The notes beneath the pieces were generated by a model, which was not told the origin of the DNA, did not search any database, and was given only the letters and a program-made list of their open reading frames with translations. Made by a program: the position numbers and the translations under genes. DNA of 17,000 nt from JBDTMC01 sp039934475. GTDB lineage: Bacteria; Acidobacteriota; Terriglobia; Bryobacterales; Bryobacteraceae. The stretch is taken from assembly GCA_039934475.1 (NCBI GenBank), contig JBDTMC010000131.1, positions 1 through 17,000 of the forward strand, read 5' to 3'. Below, piece by piece: positions 6,457 to 13,635 of this stretch (position 1 is the first letter of the stretch; each line of letters starts with the position of its first letter).

Positions 6457-7367
6457 TCCTTCCCCTTCTGCTGCTTCGCGAACTCCTCGGCGATCCACTT
6501 TGGCTCATCCGGCTCACCTCTATTCGGCATGCCTTTGGTCGCCGACCATCGATGGAGCCACGAGAATCCGCCCTTGCCGGAATACGTGTTGGGAAGGCGA
6601 TAGGCTTCGTCTTTCAATGCCGCTTCCAGCGAGACAAACGCGTAGTCGCGGCGTTTCATCATGCTAAGCAACTCGGGCATACAGTCGGCGTTCAACTGGC
6701 TTACGTGAATCAACAACACCTGCGGAAACTCCCGGCCCACCACTTCCACGGAACGCTTTTCAAAGAACTCGAAGATCGATTCCATGTACGGCAAATAGGC
6801 GTCCTTCACCTTCTTTGCCAGCGTCGCGTCCCCTCCCACTTGTGCCCCGCCATAGACGGCGGCGAACATCCAATCCGAGTTGTCCAACGTCACGGGAGCA
6901 ATTGTATAGCCCCGTCCCGCGAGGAACTTCTCAAACGCTGCCCGCTTCTCCGCCGTCCCGCCGGTGCGCAGAAAAGGATGACGAAAATACCGCGGCCTTT
7001 GGCCCGTAGCTGCCATCAGTGCTTTTTCGCCCTTTACGGTATCCGCCTCGAATTCGTCGAGAGGCGTCTCATTCAGATCCCGATGCGAATACGTGTGGTT
7101 TCCCAACTCGTACCCGGCCTCTTTCCAAAGCCGCAGCGACCCGGCAAACGACTTCGGGCAATTCTGGCCGATCACGAATCCCGTCACCGGAGCATGAGCG
7201 TCCCGCAAGGGCGTCAACAATTGCGACGTCAGCTTGCCTAGCGCGTTCGCCTCGCAATTATGCGGAGGTGCTCCCCCCAGCGGCAAGTCATCGATCGTGA
7301 TGGCTACCTGGCGCTGTCCGAACGCACCACAGGCCGCCGCCGCCAACAGCGCCAAGGTCCGCGTCAT
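6453..7367 (-). CDS. Exported CE4 polysaccharide deacetylase (NodB family)
   Basis: A 304-aa protein with a short signal peptide (MTRTLALLAAAACGAFGQ) and a full set of CE4 motifs: ITIDDLP (24-30; D26 general base, D27 metal ligand), NHTYSH (90-95; metal ligands H91 and H95), FRHPFLR (128-134), LDNSDW (161-166) and LLIHVSQ (218-224; H221 general acid region). Such metal-dependent enzymes remove N-acetyl or O-acetyl groups from peptidoglycan, chitin oligomers or exopolysaccharide outside the cytoplasm. The exact substrate is not readable. ATG 7367 overlaps the rsmG TGA (ATGA), and its TGA overlaps the next gene's TTG, so it is the middle of a coupled chain. Its C-terminus (about 260-304) is charged and lies outside the catalytic core. 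Confidence 0.92.
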   Translation of the reverse strand: MTRTLALLAAAACGAFGQRQVAITIDDLPLGGAPPHNCEANALGKLTSQLLTPLRDAHAPVTGFVIGQNCPKSFAGSLRLWKEAGYELGNHTYSHRDLNETPLDEFEADTVKGEKALMAATGQRPRYFRHPFLRTGGTAEKRAAFEKFLAGRGYTIAPVTLDNSDWMFAAVYGGAQVGGDATLAKKVKDAYLPYMESIFEFFEKRSVEVVGREFPQVLLIHVSQLNADCMPELLSMMKRRDYAFVSLEAALKDEAYRLPNTYSGKGGFSWLHRWSATKGMPNRGEPDEPKWIAEEFAKQQKGKD

Positions 7368-8017
7368 CCAGTCTTCCTGGTCAATTCGATCATTGTCCGC
7401 GACCCCGTGCCGAAGGGCAGTTCGTAACGCAGAATCCGCGGTGTCAGGCGCAAGCGCCTTATTTCAGGTGCGGCCTCAGCCAATTCAGTCTCCACGTCGG
7501 GACCTTTGTACAGCAGCAGTTTTCCGCAATTTGCTACATGCGGTCCCAGCAGCTTCAGTAACCGCGGTAGGGGTGCCACGGCGCGAGCCACTGTTACTGA
7601 AAAGCGCCGTGTCCGCAGAATGTCCTCGCCACGTTCCGCCAACACATTGACATTGTCCAGATGAATGGCGTCCGCGCTGTCGTCTACAAACTGCGCTTTC
7701 TTTCTTGTGGATTCCGCGAGAGTGAACCGGCTACCCGGCAATGCGGCTGCCAGTGGAATGCCGGGAAACCCGGGTCCTGTACCCAGGTCGAGCACAGTGT
7801 CGGCGCCCAACAGTTCCCGCCACGGAAACAGAGAATCCAGAACATGTTTTAAGGCGGCTTCGCGCGGATCCACCACGCGAGTCAAATTCATGAAGGGATT
7901 GATCTCAGAAATGCGGCTGAGGTGTGCCGCGCAAACCGTAATCACGCGCTCACGGTTCGGAAGGTCTTCCGGAAGCAGGATAGCTAGTTCAGTCTCGTAG
8001 GCAATTGCGTCGGGCAT
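7364..8017 (-). CDS. rsmG: 16S rRNA (guanine-N7)-methyltransferase RsmG
   Basis: RsmG (GidB) methylates G527 of 16S rRNA using S-adenosylmethionine; its loss gives low-level streptomycin resistance in other bacteria. From ATG 8017 the protein is 217 aa, normal for the family. Visible signatures are the N-terminal PFMNLTRV (41-48), SAM loop VLDLGTGPGFPGIPLA (75-90), AESTRKK (101-107), VTVARAVAPL (141-150) and LLLYKG (167-172). ATG 8017 is preferred because GAGAG is seven bases upstream; ATG 8038 or 8035 would add seven or six residues without a better site. In many bacteria rsmG sits with mnmG and parAB; here it opens an envelope-related chain instead and overlaps the deacetylase start by four bases. 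Confidence 0.95.
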   Translation of the reverse strand: MPDAIAYETELAILLPEDLPNRERVITVCAAHLSRISEINPFMNLTRVVDPREAALKHVLDSLFPWRELLGADTVLDLGTGPGFPGIPLAAALPGSRFTLAESTRKKAQFVDDSADAIHLDNVNVLAERGEDILRTRRFSVTVARAVAPLPRLLKLLGPHVANCGKLLLYKGPDVETELAEAAPEIRRLRLTPRILRYELPFGTGSRTMIELTRKTG

Positions 8018-8065
8018 TCGGGAACTCTCTCCCATCATCCCAGACGCCAGGCGGTGCCGGAATCG

Positions 8066-8272
8066 CTAATCCGCTTCCAGCCCGTTGCCGCTGGTTACGG
8101 GCGGATGCAGCAACAGGTCAGCTTCCAGGTCGTCCAATTCCCGTTGAATGACGGCATACTCGATCGCCATTCCCAGGGAAGGGGACCCTTTGCGGATTCT
8201 CCGACGTTGGATGGACTCCAAAACTTCCACCCCACGTTCCAGTCTCGTTTTAACTGAATTTTCCGGCTTCAC
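8066..8272 (-). CDS. Small hypothetical protein, 68 aa
   Basis: A 68-residue frame starting at GTG 8272 with no clear Shine-Dalgarno. The composition is highly charged and likely two helices: ENSVKTRLERGVEVLESIQR and GMAIEYAVIQRELDDLEADL, joined by a basic RRRIRKGSPS turn. This looks like a real small helical protein, but no family is recognised. It lies on the same strand as rsmG, 48 bp before it (27 bp if rsmG begins at 8038), and after ybaK on the same strand (57 bp). A plus-strand frame of similar size overlaps it and looks less protein-like. Confidence 0.45.
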   Translation of the reverse strand: MKPENSVKTRLERGVEVLESIQRRRIRKGSPSLGMAIEYAVIQRELDDLEADLLLHPPVTSGNGLEAD

Positions 8273-8329
8273 ACTACTATGGACGTAAATTTTGCCCCGT
8301 CGGATTCATTCACGCCTGTTAAACCCTAT

Positions 8330-8815
8330 TCACCCGGCAACCGCCTTGTCCCGCGCCAGCGGACCGGAAACGGCGTGGGTAACGCGAATATAGTCCATTG
8401 GTGCGATCAGCAATTGCACGCCGCGCACGCCCGCCGACACGCTGATTAAGTCGAACAGTTCAGCGGTCTCATCCACAAACACCGGATAGTCCTTCTTCGC
8501 AGCCAGGGCGGTGACGCCGCCGCGGATGTACCCCGTCACCGTTTGCACTTCTTTCAGCGAAATCAACGTAACAGTGCGATCCCCGGTCAGCGTCGCCAGC
8601 TGCTTTGGGTCCAACTCCGAGTTACCTGGAATGACGGCGAAGCATACGCCATAGCGGTCTCCGCGCACGGCCAACGTTTTGAAGACCTGTTCGGGCGGCA
8701 TGCCGATCTTAGCGGCTACCGTCTCAGCGGCCAGATCGTCTGGGTCCACCTCATATTCCCGCGCCTCATATCGGACACTTTCCCGATCCAGCAAGCGCAT
8801 GGCATTCGTCTTCAT
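8330..8815 (-). CDS. ybaK: Aminoacyl-tRNA deacylase of the YbaK/EbsC type
   Basis: A 161-aa protein matching YbaK (Cys-tRNAPro/Cys-tRNACys deacylase) in length and motifs: MKTNAMRLLDRESVRYE at the start, VFKTLAVRGD (44-53) with K46 at the place of the essential YbaK lysine, VIPGNSELD (61-69), GYIRGGVTALAAKKDYPVFV (95-114) with the G99-G100 turn, and SVSAGVRGVQL (125-135). It should hydrolyse mischarged tRNA in the cytoplasm; specificity (Cys, Ala or other) is not certain. ATG 8815 is preferred on alignment to the family start, although AGGAG lies only one base before it. An upstream in-frame ATG at 8875 would add 20 basic residues. It is transcribed divergently from the acetyltransferase. Confidence 0.93.
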   Translation of the reverse strand: MKTNAMRLLDRESVRYEAREYEVDPDDLAAETVAAKIGMPPEQVFKTLAVRGDRYGVCFAVIPGNSELDPKQLATLTGDRTVTLISLKEVQTVTGYIRGGVTALAAKKDYPVFVDETAELFDLISVSAGVRGVQLLIAPMDYIRVTHAVSGPLARDKAVAG

Positions 8816-8878
8816 ACTCCTATTCTGCGCTTGCGCGGGCTTCGGCGTGCGATTTCGGAATATACTGAATCTCATCTC
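8816..8878. promoter_or_regulatory. Divergent intergenic region with a plus-strand TATACT -10
   Basis: This 63-bp gap separates ybaK (-) and the acetyltransferase (+). On the plus strand TATACT at 8861-8866 resembles a sigma-70 -10 element. No -35 at correct spacing matches well. If used, transcription would begin about six bases before ATG 8879, giving a nearly leaderless message; no Shine-Dalgarno precedes that ATG. Confidence 0.35.
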
Positions 8879-9385
8879 ATGCGGAACGGAAGTCTACAGA
8901 TCAGAGAGGCAACGCCGGCCGATGTCCCTTTGATCCTCGATTTTATTCGTGGTCTGGCCGAATACGAACGTCTCGCCCATCTGGTTGTCGCCACTGAGGA
9001 GAGCTTGCGGCAATCGCTCTTCGGCGACCGCCGGATCGCCGAAGTTCTGCTCGCTTTTTACCACTCGGAGCCGGCCGGCTTTGCTCTCTTCTTTCACAAC
9101 TACTCGACGTTCCTGGCTCGGCCAGGCATCTATCTCGAAGATCTTTTCGTGAAGCCCGAATTGCGCGGCTTCGGTGTTGGCCGCGCCTTGCTGGAACAGA
9201 TTGTGGCCTTGGCCCGCCAGCGCGATTGCGGCCGCGTGGAGTGGTCCGTTCTCGATTGGAACGATCCCGCGATTGGGTTCTATAAGAAGCTCGGCGCGGC
9301 GCCTTTAGACGAGTGGACGATGTACCGTCTTACTGGCGACGCCCTGGCGAAATTTCCGGTTCACGAGGTGACGAATGAAAGTTAA
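8879..9385 (+). CDS. GNAT N-acetyltransferase, SSAT-like
   Basis: A 168-aa GNAT-fold enzyme. The acetyl-CoA loop is RGFGVGRALL (96-105). The surrounding tract, YLEDLFVKPELRGFGVG (85-101) and WNDPAIGFYKKLGA (127-140), closely follows spermidine/spermine N1-acetyltransferase (SSAT), including E87-D88 and the catalytic tyrosine (Y135). Substrates in this branch are polyamines, thialysine or other small amines with acetyl-CoA, in the cytoplasm; the exact one is not readable. ATG 8879 begins the family-like IREATPADVP segment; the frame is open upstream across ybaK, but that part is antisense. It lacks a Shine-Dalgarno. Its TAA lies 11 bases inside the next gene, so translation is probably coupled with the esterase. 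Confidence 0.88.
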   Translation: MRNGSLQIREATPADVPLILDFIRGLAEYERLAHLVVATEESLRQSLFGDRRIAEVLLAFYHSEPAGFALFFHNYSTFLARPGIYLEDLFVKPELRGFGVGRALLEQIVALARQRDCGRVEWSVLDWNDPAIGFYKKLGAAPLDEWTMYRLTGDALAKFPVHEVTNES

Positions 9386-11108
9386 GTTGATTGCATTGGC
9401 CCTCACGGCCACCACCCTTCTGGCGCAGGATTCGCGCAACACGAACGTTCCGAACACTGACACCCACGTCACCATGCCGGAGTATAAGACCCTGGCCGAT
9501 TGGGAGGCGCGACGCAAGCAGCTTCGTGAGCACTTCCAGTCTGCAGCCGGTCTAAATCCGATGCCTGAAAAAACGCCTCTCAACCCGCGCTATTTCGGGC
9601 ACACGGATCACAAGGACTACACTATCGACAACGTCGTCTTTGAGACGATGCCCGGCTTCTACCTTGGCGGCAACCTTTACAGGCCCAAAGGCAAGACAGG
9701 CAAACTTCCCGGTCTCCTTATCGCTCACGGGCATTGGATCTATGGCCGGCTGGAGAATCAGCAGCTCGACTCCATGCCCACCCAGGGCGTCAACATGGCG
9801 CGACAGGGATACATCGTTTTCGCCTACGACATGATCGGTTACAACGATACCAATCAGGTTCCCCATGAGTTTGACGGCAAACCAGAACGTCTATGGACCT
9901 ATGGCGCCTTCGGCCTGCAATCGTGGAACTCCATACGGGCGCTCGATTACCTGGAGTCCCTGCCTGAGGTGGATAAAACACGAATGGGCATCACCGGCGC
10001 TTCCGGCGGCGCAACCCAAGCCATGGTGCTCTCCGCACTGGACGACCGCGTCGCCTTCTCCGCGCCCGTGAACATGATCTCCGCCAGCATGCAGGGCGGT
10101 TGTATTTGCGAGAACGCCTCCTGCTTGCGCCGCGGAACTTCCAATCTCGAACTGGCTGCGATGATGGCCCCCAAACCGATGTTGGTGGTGGCTGCCACCG
10201 GCGATTGGACAAAGAACGTGCCGCGCGAGGAGTTCCCCGCCATCCGCCACATTTGGGAGCTCTATGGCAAGGCCGACAACATCGAAGCGGTTCAATTCAA
10301 CCTGCCTCACAACTACAACAAGGACAGCCGCGAAGCCGTCTATGCATTTTTCGCACAACATGTTTTAGGGCAGACGCAGCCGCCTAAGGAAAAGGAAGTG
10401 GAGGCGGAGCGGATTCAGGACATGCTGGCCTTCTTCGGGCGCCCCATGCCGGCCAACGCGCTAACTACCGACAAGGTGTTTGAGCAGTGGAAAGAAATGT
10501 CGCGCCGCCAGTCTAAGGCGACAACTGACCTCGAGGCGATACGGGGGCGGCTCCGCTTCGCCTTGGCCTCCGAATGGCCGGAGAAAGTGGAATTCCGCGA
10601 ATCTGCTCTGTACCGGTCAGGCTCCGGTGACCATGTGCCGGCCCGCTGGACCGTAGGGCAAGGCGACCCGGTTCTCTACCTTCATCCCGATGGCGCCGCG
10701 GCCGCCGCCAAGTCGCCGGCCGTCATGCAACTGCTGGCCGACCATCGCTCCGTTTTGCTGATTGATGCCTTCCAAACCGGCTCGGCAAAAGCGCCGCGCG
10801 ACCGCAGTCACCACCACTTCCTGACATTCAACGTCACCGACGACGCCGCTCGCGTGCAGGACATTCTCACCGCCGCCCGCTTCCTGATGAGCACTGGCGC
10901 CAAACGCGTGGAGATCGCCGGCGAGGGCAATGCTCTCGTCTGGGCCCTCTTCGCGGCCGCCATCGCGCCTGAGGAAATTCACCTCACCGCCATGCCTACC
11001 GGATTCACCGGCTCCGATAAAGAATTCGCCAATCGCTTCTATGTGCCGGGTATCCAGCGCGCCGGGGGACTCGACGCGGCGATGAAGCTGGTTCAAAATA
11101 AACATTAG
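9375..11108 (+). CDS. Exported AXE1-like alpha/beta hydrolase with degenerate second half
   Basis: A 577-aa protein with a signal peptide ending at LLAQ (1-18). Residues about 60-335 form an alpha/beta hydrolase of the acetyl-xylan-esterase (AXE1)-like group: oxyanion region LLIAHGHW (114-121), nucleophile elbow GASGG with S210, likely acid D277 in ATGDW and likely base H312 in LPHNYN. A cysteine cluster C243/C245/C250 lies after the elbow. Residues about 415-577 look like another hydrolase core, with strand VLYLHPDG, strand SVLLIDAF and an elbow-like GEGNA (516-520) where the nucleophile serine is absent. It probably hydrolyses acetyl or other esters of polysaccharides outside the cytoplasm. 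It overlaps the acetyltransferase by 11 bp and directly abuts the DUF6624 gene. Confidence 0.88.
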   Translation: MKVKLIALALTATTLLAQDSRNTNVPNTDTHVTMPEYKTLADWEARRKQLREHFQSAAGLNPMPEKTPLNPRYFGHTDHKDYTIDNVVFETMPGFYLGGNLYRPKGKTGKLPGLLIAHGHWIYGRLENQQLDSMPTQGVNMARQGYIVFAYDMIGYNDTNQVPHEFDGKPERLWTYGAFGLQSWNSIRALDYLESLPEVDKTRMGITGASGGATQAMVLSALDDRVAFSAPVNMISASMQGGCICENASCLRRGTSNLELAAMMAPKPMLVVAATGDWTKNVPREEFPAIRHIWELYGKADNIEAVQFNLPHNYNKDSREAVYAFFAQHVLGQTQPPKEKEVEAERIQDMLAFFGRPMPANALTTDKVFEQWKEMSRRQSKATTDLEAIRGRLRFALASEWPEKVEFRESALYRSGSGDHVPARWTVGQGDPVLYLHPDGAAAAAKSPAVMQLLADHRSVLLIDAFQTGSAKAPRDRSHHHFLTFNVTDDAARVQDILTAARFLMSTGAKRVEIAGEGNALVWALFAAAIAPEEIHLTAMPTGFTGSDKEFANRFYVPGIQRAGGLDAAMKLVQNKH

Positions 11109-11738
11109 ATGAAGTACGCCTGGATTCTTGCCGGACTTGCCTTGGCTGTGACCCTGCCCGCGCAGGACTTTGAAGCGAAGGTCCGTGACCTGGTCAAGCA
11201 GTACGGCCGCGGCACCGATGAGGAGCTACGCCTGCGGTTGATCGATATCGGCGACCAGGATTCCGTCATCCGGCGCTACGACTTCGATCGCCTCACCGAA
11301 GCGCAGCAGCGCATGATCACGGACCAGATTAAGGCGGCAGATCGCCTCACATCCGCTCAACTCAAGGAGATCGTGGCTGAAAAGGGTTGGCCCACTATCA
11401 AGATGGTGGGCGTCCAGGCGTGCGAAGATGCCATCCGGGTTCTCGTTCATTCGCCCGATCGCGAGTTCCAAAAGTCCCTCGCGGCGAAGCTGGAAAAACT
11501 CGCCAACGCCGGCGAAATCCTCGGAACGAACCTCGCTCCAATGATCGACACCTTGCTCCGGGCAGAAGGCAAGCCGCAACGCTACGGCACACAGTTCACC
11601 GCGAAGGGCGCTAAAGCAACCATCGATCCCGTGGAAGATCCGGACAAATTGGACGAACGGCGAGCCGCCTGGCTGCTGTCGCCCATGTCCGAATACAAGC
11701 GCGACCTGATGGGCCTCTACCGTCTTCAGGTAGAGTAG
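11109..11738 (+). CDS. Exported DUF6624-like protein
   Basis: A 209-aa protein with a signal peptide (MKYAWILAGLALAVTLPAQD, cleavage near 18-20). The body matches my memory of DUF6624: EKGWPTIKMVG (91-101), ALVxH-type helix as IRVLVHSPD (109-117), QRYGTQF (157-163) and KLDERRAAWLLSPMSEY (180-196). The function of DUF6624 is unknown. Its start follows the hydrolase stop with no gap (TAG then ATG), so the three plus-strand genes are likely one transcript. Its TAG directly abuts the stop codon of the convergent ABC-F gene, giving TAGCTA. Confidence 0.87.
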   Translation: MKYAWILAGLALAVTLPAQDFEAKVRDLVKQYGRGTDEELRLRLIDIGDQDSVIRRYDFDRLTEAQQRMITDQIKAADRLTSAQLKEIVAEKGWPTIKMVGVQACEDAIRVLVHSPDREFQKSLAAKLEKLANAGEILGTNLAPMIDTLLRAEGKPQRYGTQFTAKGAKATIDPVEDPDKLDERRAAWLLSPMSEYKRDLMGLYRLQVE

Positions 11739-13541
11739 CTACCCGTTTTTCGCTTCCAACTCCGCCCATCGTGCATACAGCGCGTCAACTTCAATTTGGG
11801 CGCCCTGTAACTTGTCGTACGCTTCCTGCAACCGGCGTGCATCCACCACCACATCCGGAGCCTGGATGGCCGTCTTCCACCGCTCCAGGTTCTCCTCCGC
11901 CATCAGAATACTGGCTTCCATCTGCTCGAACTCGCGGCTTTCCTTATAGGACAGGCGTTTCTTCGCCGGAGTCACGGGGGCGGCCGCTGTAGCCTTCGCG
12001 GCATCTCTCTCCGCCTTCGACGGTCTTCGAGTCAGGCGCGCCTGCTCCCACTGCCAGTAATCCGCGTAAAACTCCGAACCGCCTTCTCCGTCCAGCGCCA
12101 ACACGATGTTTGACACGCGATCCAGCATGAAGCGGTCATGCGTCACCAGTACCAGAGCGCCAGGAAAGTCGCTCAAGCTGTCTTCCAACACCTCAAGCGT
12201 CGGGATGTCCAGATCGTTCGTGGGTTCGTCCATCAGCAGGACATCGGCGGGCTGCAGCATCAGTCGCGCGATCAGCACGCGCGCCTTCTCCCCACCGGAG
12301 AGCCGCCCGATAGGCTGTTCCAGTTGCTCCTGCTTGAACAGGAATCGTCTCGCCCATCCGGCCACATGCACCGTCCGCCCTTGGAAGATCACCGAATCGC
12401 CATGAGGACACAACGCGCGCCGCAGTGTCTCTTCAGGATCCACTTGTTGTCGAAGTTGATCGAAGTAGACCACCTGCAAGTTCTCCGCCTTATCGATTTC
12501 CCCTGAGTCGGGCGTGATTTCGCCATTCAGCAGCCGCAACAGCGTGGTCTTGCCGCTGCCATTCAGGCCCAAGAGACCTAGCCTCATGCCGGGCGACAGC
12601 TTCAGGTTCAGATCGCGAAATAAAGCCCGTCCCCCAAGAGTCTTTGAGATGCCCTTGGTCTCAATCAATTTTTTCGTTTGCCGGTCTGAGGACGTGAAAT
12701 CGATTCGTGTCGTGGAAGACCGGCTGCGTTCGTTCATTCCACCCAGCTCACCGATCAGCCGGCCCGCTTCATCGATACGAGCCTTCGATTTTGTCGTGCG
12801 CGCCTTGGCGCCCCGCCGCAGCCATTCCACCTCGCGCTTCACCTTCGTCTCGAGCGCATCCTGTCGCTTCGCGTGCGCCACCAGGTACTCGTCCTTCTTC
12901 TCCAGAAACCGGCTGTAGTTCCCCTCGGAGCGGTAGATGCCTTCCGGGTATATCCGGTTCAGCTCCGCCATCTGGTTCACCACATTCTCCAGGAAGTAAC
13001 GGTCATGGCTGACCACGATGCTGGCGAACGGCGCGCTGGCCAGCATCTTCTCCAGCCACAAGATACCCTCAAAATCCAAGTGATTCGTCGGCTCGTCCAG
13101 CAGCAGAATGTCGGGCGCCATCACCACCGCACGCGCAATCGCCAGACGCTTCTTCCATCCCCCGGATAAACTCGCCGCATCCACCGATCCGCTCGGGAAA
13201 CCGGCTTTGCCGAGGGTGGATGAGACGCGTGCCTGCTTCTCATCGTCCTCCATGTGCTCGCCGTCCAGCGCCTCTTCCAGCACCTGAATGGCCGTCAATC
13301 CGCTCTCAAATGCAGCGTCCTGCGGCACGTAGCTGAGGCGAACGCCCTTGCGAACGCTGGATTCGCCCGTGTCCGGATCCATTTGTCCGGCCAGGATTTT
13401 TAGCAAGGTGCTCTTGCCTGATCCATTCGGCCCAACCAGGCCGAGCCGATCGCCATCATTGATGGCAAACGACACATTCTCGAAGAGCGGGTCTGACCCG
13501 AACGATTTTGAAACAGAACTGCAAACAAGGAGTACGGCCAT
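11739..13541 (-). CDS. uup: ABC-F ATPase, Uup type
   Basis: A 600-aa protein with two fused ABC domains and no membrane segments. Domain 1: Walker A GPNGSGKST (37-45), signature LSGGWKKR (125-132), Walker B LLLDEPTNHLD (146-156), H-loop VVSHD. An ABC-F interdomain linker follows (about 190-290) with LRRGAKARTTKSKARI. Domain 2: Walker A GLNGSGKTT (325-333), LSGGEKAR (414-421), LLMDEPTNDLD (435-445), VTHD. A charged C-terminal extension (about 505-600), predicted helical/coiled-coil, is the mark of Uup rather than EttA. ABC-F proteins act on ribosomes, rescuing stalled translation; Uup also affects precise excision of transposons in E. coli. ATG 13541 is well placed for the MAVLLVCSSVSKSFG start; GAGAGAG lies about ten bases upstream. 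It is divergent from the PerR-like gene. Confidence 0.95.
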   Translation of the reverse strand: MAVLLVCSSVSKSFGSDPLFENVSFAINDGDRLGLVGPNGSGKSTLLKILAGQMDPDTGESSVRKGVRLSYVPQDAAFESGLTAIQVLEEALDGEHMEDDEKQARVSSTLGKAGFPSGSVDAASLSGGWKKRLAIARAVVMAPDILLLDEPTNHLDFEGILWLEKMLASAPFASIVVSHDRYFLENVVNQMAELNRIYPEGIYRSEGNYSRFLEKKDEYLVAHAKRQDALETKVKREVEWLRRGAKARTTKSKARIDEAGRLIGELGGMNERSRSSTTRIDFTSSDRQTKKLIETKGISKTLGGRALFRDLNLKLSPGMRLGLLGLNGSGKTTLLRLLNGEITPDSGEIDKAENLQVVYFDQLRQQVDPEETLRRALCPHGDSVIFQGRTVHVAGWARRFLFKQEQLEQPIGRLSGGEKARVLIARLMLQPADVLLMDEPTNDLDIPTLEVLEDSLSDFPGALVLVTHDRFMLDRVSNIVLALDGEGGSEFYADYWQWEQARLTRRPSKAERDAAKATAAAPVTPAKKRLSYKESREFEQMEASILMAEENLERWKTAIQAPDVVVDARRLQEAYDKLQGAQIEVDALYARWAELEAKNG

Positions 13542-13596
13542 GAGGGAAACTCTCTCTACTGTAACAGCGCCGAGCAGCCTTCTCGCGGGACAGGCG

Positions 13597-13625
13597 TTGA
13601 CAAACGATAATAATTATCATCTAAT
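13597..13625 (+). promoter_or_regulatory. Sigma-70-like promoter of the PerR-like gene
   Basis: TTGACA at 13597-13602 is a perfect -35 hexamer and TCTAAT at 13620-13625 matches -10 TATAAT in five of six bases. Spacing is exactly 17 bp. Transcription should begin near 13632, three to five bases before ATG 13636, so the transcript may be leaderless. The operator fills the spacer. Confidence 0.72.
13605..13619 (+). promoter_or_regulatory. Fur/PerR-type operator in the promoter spacer
   Basis: The 15 bases match TGATAATNATTATCA, the 7-1-7 Fur-family box, in all but the first base. The inner 13 bases (13606-13618) form a perfect 6-1-6 inverted repeat. It occupies the spacer between -35 and -10, so bound repressor would block RNA polymerase. 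Autoregulation by the adjacent Fur/PerR-like protein is the simplest reading. Confidence 0.75.
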
Positions 13626-13635
13626 AAGAATAGTC

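Noticed and set aside
6552..7241. A 229-codon plus-strand frame
   Set aside because: Antisense to the CE4 deacetylase, which has all five motifs.
10617..11105. A 162-codon minus-strand frame opposite the hydrolase C-terminus
   Set aside because: Gly/Arg/His-rich, with no motif or plausible start signal; the plus-strand gene continues through it to an abutting stop/start.
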